Source: an uncultured Acidimicrobiaceae bacterium (GTDB lineage Bacteria; Actinomycetota; Acidimicrobiia; Acidimicrobiales; Ilumatobacteraceae). From it: a stretch of 6,502 nucleotides of DNA. Position 1 is the stretch's first letter. Every line of letters begins with the position of its first letter. The translations under genes and the position numbers were made by a program. The notes beneath the pieces were generated by a model. It searched no databases and was not told the DNA's origin. It was given only the letters and a program-made list of their open reading frames with translations. The stretch is taken from the NCBI GenBank assembly GCA_903919215.1, contig CAIXHI010000207.1, forward strand, positions 1 through 6,502, in the 5' to 3' direction. Of this stretch, positions 5,450 to 6,502 are shown in pieces.

Positions 5450-5845
5450 ATGTACACCCTGAACGACACCGACATCCAGCGGACCTTCGATGAGATCGTC
5501 GAGCCGATCGCCGTGCGCGTGGCCAAGCCGCGCTGTGCTGATGGCCACGGCACGCTCACCCACCTGTTCTTCTCGGACAACACCCTCGACACAGCCCGCG
5601 CCAAGGCCATCTGCGGCAAGTGCACGCTTGCGCCCGACTGCCTGGCCGGGGCGATCGACCGCGCCGAGCCGTGGGGTGTGTGGGGCGGCGAGTTGGTGGA
5701 GAACGGTCGCATCATCGCCAACAAGCGACCACGCGGTCGTCCGCCCAAGCACCCTCGCCCGCTCATCGCGATCGACGAAGTGCCGATTCCCCCGCACCTC
5801 GTCGCGCTTCACCGTCGCGGGCCCGCGGCCGCACTGCACCGATAA
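5450..5845 (+). CDS. whiB7: WhiB7-like Fe-S transcriptional regulator
   Basis: The protein has 131 residues. Four cysteines, Cys29 and Cys55-x2-Cys58-x5-Cys64, match the WhiB [4Fe-4S] ligand set. RAEPWGVWGGE (71-81) contains the G(V/I)WGG turn in the EPWGVWGGE form typical of WhiB7, which contacts the primary sigma factor. It is followed by KRPRGRPPK (92-100), the AT-hook that marks WhiB7 among Wbl proteins. WhiB7 activates intrinsic antibiotic-resistance genes in actinobacteria when translation is inhibited. The start is ATG 5450, with GAGGA about 6 bp upstream; unlike its neighbours it has a normal ribosome binding site and a leader. The tail after the AT-hook (about 30 residues) is longer than in the short mycobacterial protein. 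The leader carries a putative attenuator. Family assignment is very sure and the WhiB7 subtype likely. Confidence 0.88.
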   Translation: MYTLNDTDIQRTFDEIVEPIAVRVAKPRCADGHGTLTHLFFSDNTLDTARAKAICGKCTLAPDCLAGAIDRAEPWGVWGGELVENGRIIANKRPRGRPPKHPRPLIAIDEVPIPPHLVALHRRGPAAALHR

Positions 5846-5848
5846 CGT
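5843..5848 (+). promoter_or_regulatory. Candidate -10 element for the tlpA-like gene, overlapping the whiB7 stop codon
   Basis: TAACGT includes the whiB7 stop codon TAA (5843-5845) and ends 6 bp before GTG 5855. There is no Shine-Dalgarno sequence in the 9-bp gap. The thioredoxin gene could thus be expressed from its own leaderless message, by read-through from whiB7, or by both. Confidence 0.45.
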
Positions 5849-5854
5849 GACGCC

Positions 5855-6448
5855 GTGCAGGTTCGCAAACGACTGTTGTTCGGTTCGCTCGCGGTGTCAG
5901 CGGTCGCCTCGGTTGCCGTCGGTTTCATGCTCGCCGACCGCGATGCGGGCAGCTCGAACAGCACCGTTGCCGACGGCACCGAGGTTTCCGACACGCGACC
6001 CGCTCCCGATATCGGCGGTATCGACACCAATGCAGTCGTAGAAGGCAAGCAACTGCCCGACGTGACGCTGCAAAATCTGGCTGGCGACGACATCGCCACG
6101 TCATCGCTCATCGGCACGCCGATGGTGATCAACGTGTGGGGCAGCACCTGCATCCCATGCCGGGAAGAACTGCCCGCCTTCGCCAGTGCGCACGCGAAGT
6201 ACGGCAACACGGTGCGATTCGTCGGGCTCGACTTCCTCGGAGCCAGCACACACGAGGAAGAGTTCGCTCGCAGCAAGGGCGTCGACTACGAGTTGCTGTA
6301 CGACGGCAATGGTGAGTTCATCAGTGCGGCTGGCATCGCCGCGTTCCCGGTCACGTTGTTCGTGAACGTACAAGGCGTCATCGTGCGCCAGACCGGGCAA
6401 CTCGATGAAGCCACGCTCGCCAAGTACATCGAGAGCGATCTCGGTTGA
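5855..6448 (+). CDS. Membrane-anchored TlpA/ResA-like thiol-disulfide oxidoreductase
   Basis: The protein has 197 residues. A basic start (MQVRKR) and a hydrophobic segment at about 7-25 form an uncleaved anchor or signal peptide with no lipobox cysteine. A linker of about 35 residues rich in Ser, Asp and Pro follows. From about 65 there is a TlpA-like thioredoxin domain: LPDVTLQNLAGDDI, then VINVWGSTCIPCREELP with the active site Cys99-Ile-Pro-Cys102, FVGLDFLG, and the cis-proline loop AAFPVTLFV with Pro165. Such proteins reduce extracytoplasmic disulfides, for example on apocytochrome c, using electrons from CcdA/DsbD. The next gene starts like CcdA and overlaps by one base, which supports this pairing. 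GTG 5855 is used as the start because the hydrophobic segment begins just after it. Confidence 0.92.
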   Translation: MQVRKRLLFGSLAVSAVASVAVGFMLADRDAGSSNSTVADGTEVSDTRPAPDIGGIDTNAVVEGKQLPDVTLQNLAGDDIATSSLIGTPMVINVWGSTCIPCREELPAFASAHAKYGNTVRFVGLDFLGASTHEEEFARSKGVDYELLYDGNGEFISAAGIAAFPVTLFVNVQGVIVRQTGQLDEATLAKYIESDLG

Positions 6449-6502
6449 TGTTCGCTCTTGACGCACGGCTCGCGAACGGTTTCACACAGGGCCTACTGGC
6501 AG
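6448..6502 (+). CDS. Probable CcdA/DsbD-type thiol reductant transporter, N-terminal fragment
   Basis: ATG 6448-6450 shares its A with the TGA stop of the tlpA-like gene (TGATG), a classic translational coupling junction. The 18 codons present read MFALDARLANGFTQGLLA, very like the start of actinobacterial CcdA/DsbD membrane proteins, in which this short segment leads into the first helix and an NPCGF motif. That motif lies beyond the window. CcdA passes electrons across the membrane to extracytoplasmic thioredoxins such as the one encoded just upstream. The call rests on a short fragment and on context. Confidence 0.65.
   Translation, partial: MFALDARLANGFTQGLLA

Noticed and set aside
4849..5493. 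Long plus-strand open frame running from within orn into whiB7.
   Set aside because: It overlaps two well-identified genes in another frame and its product is Arg/Pro/His-rich, as expected for a shadow frame in high-GC DNA.
4472..5839. Minus-strand open frame of 455 codons opposite orn and whiB7.
   Set aside because: It is antisense to two clearly recognised proteins and shows no domain signature.
1..6502. CRISPR arrays, insertion sequences, att sites or long direct repeats.
   Set aside because: No repeated units, transposase genes or terminal inverted repeats were found by reading both strands.

Overview
The window is high-GC DNA with strong G/C at codon third positions. It carries a WhiB-family regulator, an actinobacterial-type Mrp ATPase and many GTG starts that look leaderless. 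All of this points to an actinobacterium, and the compact fused molybdenum-hydroxylase protein would suit a lineage near the Acidimicrobiia. That lineage is an inference from gene style, not from a marker gene.

Layout. Positions 1-1215 (minus) hold the N-terminal 405 residues of a molybdenum-hydroxylase-type protein with a [2Fe-2S] module fused to a molybdopterin-binding-like region; it runs off the left edge. Divergent from it, 1275-2201 (+) encodes a Tat-type lipoprotein with a thioredoxin-like C-terminal region of unknown function. Next come two divergent Fe-S trafficking genes: an A-type carrier (2211-2537, minus) and Mrp/ApbC (2578-3780, +). Mrp converges on a NUDIX hydrolase (3777-4514, minus) with overlapping stop codons. 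The NUDIX gene is divergent from oligoribonuclease (4553-5116, +). A 333-bp gap then precedes a whiB7-like regulator (5450-5845, +), followed by a membrane-anchored TlpA/ResA-type thioredoxin (5855-6448, +) that overlaps by one base the start of a probable ccdA/DsbD-type gene (6448 to the right edge).

The most interesting part is the orn-whiB7 gap. It contains, in order: an AT-rich box just upstream of a TTGACG -35; a candidate leaderless upstream ORF of 59 codons; two small hairpins; and a 15-bp hairpin with a GCAA loop followed by a T-rich tract, ending 44 bp before whiB7. A segment at the end of the upstream ORF can form a 12-bp helix with the 5' arm of that terminator, so terminator and antiterminator are mutually exclusive. 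This is the layout expected for ribosome-mediated attenuation of an antibiotic-responsive whiB7 gene.

A second theme is promoter economy. Six of the genes have a TAnnnT -10 element only 6-9 bp before the chosen start codon, which implies leaderless mRNAs. At two divergent gene pairs the opposing -10 elements are only 14 and 10 bp apart, so the two promoters of each pair should compete for polymerase.
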